Shown piece by piece: positions 62,898 through 64,000 of a stretch of DNA of 64,000 nt. Source of the DNA: Balamuthia mandrillaris (Eukaryota > Discosea > Longamoebia > Balamuthiidae); contig JAVKOQ010000054.1 of the NCBI GenBank assembly GCA_031835245.1, positions 124,001-188,000 of the forward strand, given 5' to 3'. The notes beneath the pieces were generated by a model. That model searched no databases, was not told the DNA's origin, and saw only the letters and a program-made list of their open reading frames with translations. Each line of letters opens with the position of its first letter. Within the stretch, counting starts at the first letter, position 1. A program made the translations under genes and the position numbers.

Positions 62898-64000
62898 ATG
62901 GATGTGGTGATAGAGACCAAGATCTTGCCGACCGCTGCGACCGGAGGAGCCCTGTCCTTTCCGTTTCATGAAGGGCCACTGAAGGCTTCTTGTGTTGCTT
63001 CCTTTCACAAAGGTTCTCTCCCGCCCTCACTGAAGTTCTCTCTTCTTCTCTTGCCCCGCTCTCTTTGTCTCTGTCTCTTGTTCGCTCTTCTTCTCTTGCT
63101 CTCTTGTTCGCCCGCTCTCTGCTCTTCTCTTCTTCTCTTCTTCTCTTCTTCTCTTCTTCTCTTCTTCTCTTCTTCTCTTGCTCTCTTGTTCGCCCGCTCT
63201 CTGCTCTTCTCTTCTTCTCTCTTCTCTCGTTCTCTCTCCTCTCTCCTCTCTCCTCTCTCCTCTCTCCTCTCTCCTCTCTCTCCTCTCTCTCCTCTCTCTC
63301 CTCTCTCTCCTCTCCTCTCTCTCTGCTGCTCTCTTCTCGTTGTGCTGATGGTTCGTCGCTTCATGAAGTGGAGTGCTACACCAACACAGCTCTCCCACGC
63401 ACGGTATCGCCACCGGCGCAACGCTTGCTCTCCATGAGGCAGCAACAAAAGCCACCTGATGCAGTTTCTTCGCTTCTCTTGTCCTGCTGCATGATGCTGC
63501 TTCCGGACGAGCTTCTGTTGGAGATTTTGGGTCACCTGGACACATGTGACCTGCTTCGGGTGTCCATGGTGAACGCTCGCCTATCCTCTGTAGGACAAGA
63601 CGAGTCTTTATGGTAGTTTCTTTTTTTTTCTTTTGTTTGGACCTATATCAGAGTTGCTAAGTCACTTCTCTCTCTTCTCTTTGCTTCCCTCTCCTCTCTT
63701 TTCTGATGAAGGCAGAAGCTTTACTTGAGGAACGCGGATCCAGCGAATTCCGCTTTGAACGCAACGTGTAGCTATCGTAGCTACATGATGCGGTCTCTAG
63801 AAGAAGGACCAATGTTGCATGATGACCTCCTCTCCTTTAGACGTTTGGAAATCGAACGGTTTTCATTCCTTTCCCTCTCCTTGCGCTTGTTCTCTTCACT
63901 TCTTCATTCGGCACTCTTTGTTTTCATGGAATTTTTCTGACAAGAGTGCAAAAAGGTTTCGAACGCCCAGAACATGGGAACAACTAAGGAAAGTTTGTCG
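62898..64000 (+). CDS. F-box protein, 3' part beyond the window
   Basis: This is a partial gene. Exons so far are 62898-63012, 63369-63612, 63712-63858 and 63947 to the window edge, and their phases agree. The visible protein is 187 residues. An F-box is clear at about residues 80-120: MLLPDELLLEILGHLDTCDLLRVSMVNARLSSV followed by LWQKLYLRNAD. The first exon (MDVVIETKILPTAAT) is less certain because the long pyrimidine intron after it (63013-63368) offers few landmarks. The last exon reads AKRFRTPRTWEQLRKVC and continues. It is probably an SCF ubiquitin ligase adaptor; the substrate-binding part is not in view. Confidence 0.75.
63020..63335 (+). repeat. Pyrimidine satellite-like intron of the F-box gene
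   Basis: Units of CTTCTCTT, then CTCTCCT, are stacked in tandem for about 300 nt. Two copies of a longer TTGCTCTCTTGTTCGCCCGCTCTCTGCTCTTC unit lie at about 63098 and 63179. Confidence 0.85.

Overview
This 64 kb window is nuclear DNA from a unicellular eukaryote. It carries about 29 protein genes on both strands, nearly all split by short introns (mostly 50-150 nt). I rebuilt most genes exon by exon and required the reading phase to close across every junction. The gene set includes a paxillin with LD motifs and four LIM domains, striatin, ASH2, an HLTF/Rad5-type translocase, an HCDLAARN kinase, a sterol C7-desaturase-like Rieske oxygenase, 'GCPW' ankyrin-like repeats and a minor-spliceosome intron. 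This suggests an amorphean protist, most likely an amoebozoan. That placement is inference; no rRNA or organelle marker is present.

Layout. 0.2-3.6 kb: mitochondrial ATP synthase delta (-) and beta (+), head to head. 4.1-6.2 kb: paxillin. 6.4-7.7 kb: pRiA4b-ORF3/MYND protein (-). 8.3-10.5 kb: seven-bladed RCC1 protein (-). 11.2-16.5 kb: HLTF/Rad5 (+). 16.6-19.5 kb: ASH2 (-). 19.9-24.3 kb: exportin-1 (-). 24.9-26.7 kb: Rieske sterol desaturase (+). 27.0-27.9 kb: coiled-coil protein (-). 28.3-31.6 kb: TK-like kinase (+). 31.8-32.4 kb: remnant of a DDE transposase. 33.2-36.3 kb: striatin (+). 36.4-40.2 kb: TTC27 (-). 40.7-42.0 kb: N-myristoylated charged protein (+). 42.3-43.9 kb: four-CBS protein (-). 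44.2-44.9 kb: universal stress protein (+). 45.1-46.1 kb: CUE/RanBP2 zinc finger protein (+). 46.3-47.9 kb: F-box/ankyrin-like protein (+). 48.0-48.7 kb: ChrR-type cupin (-). 48.8-50.6 kb: TRM10 (-). 50.8-53.2 kb: TPR-SMYD5 (-). 53.4-54.8 kb: 2OG-Fe(II) oxygenase (+). 55.1-57.0 kb: NF-YA (+). 57.1-58.3 kb: Rab1 (-). 58.9-60.7 kb: dsRBD-like protein (+). 61.4-62.0 kb: PPxY membrane protein (+). 62.9 kb to the end: partial F-box gene (+).

The genes are mostly housekeeping: energy, chromatin (ASH2, SMYD5, HLTF, NF-YA), nuclear export, RNA modification, membrane traffic, adhesion and STRIPAK signalling. They form no operon-like pathway. The exception is the ATP synthase pair, whose two products sit in the same F1 complex and share one 577 bp intergenic region.

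The most unusual signals are these: (1) a U12-type AT-AC intron inside TTC27, supported by donor, branch site, acceptor and reading phase; (2) a palindrome, TGTCGACA, that occurs eight times exactly, always between genes and always upstream of start codons, densest in two clusters; (3) a second motif, TGACATCA, in other promoters, once as a perfect 14 bp inverted repeat; (4) long CT microsatellites that sit in introns and UTRs almost always on the sense strand; (5) a roughly 145-residue C-terminal extension on ATP synthase beta.
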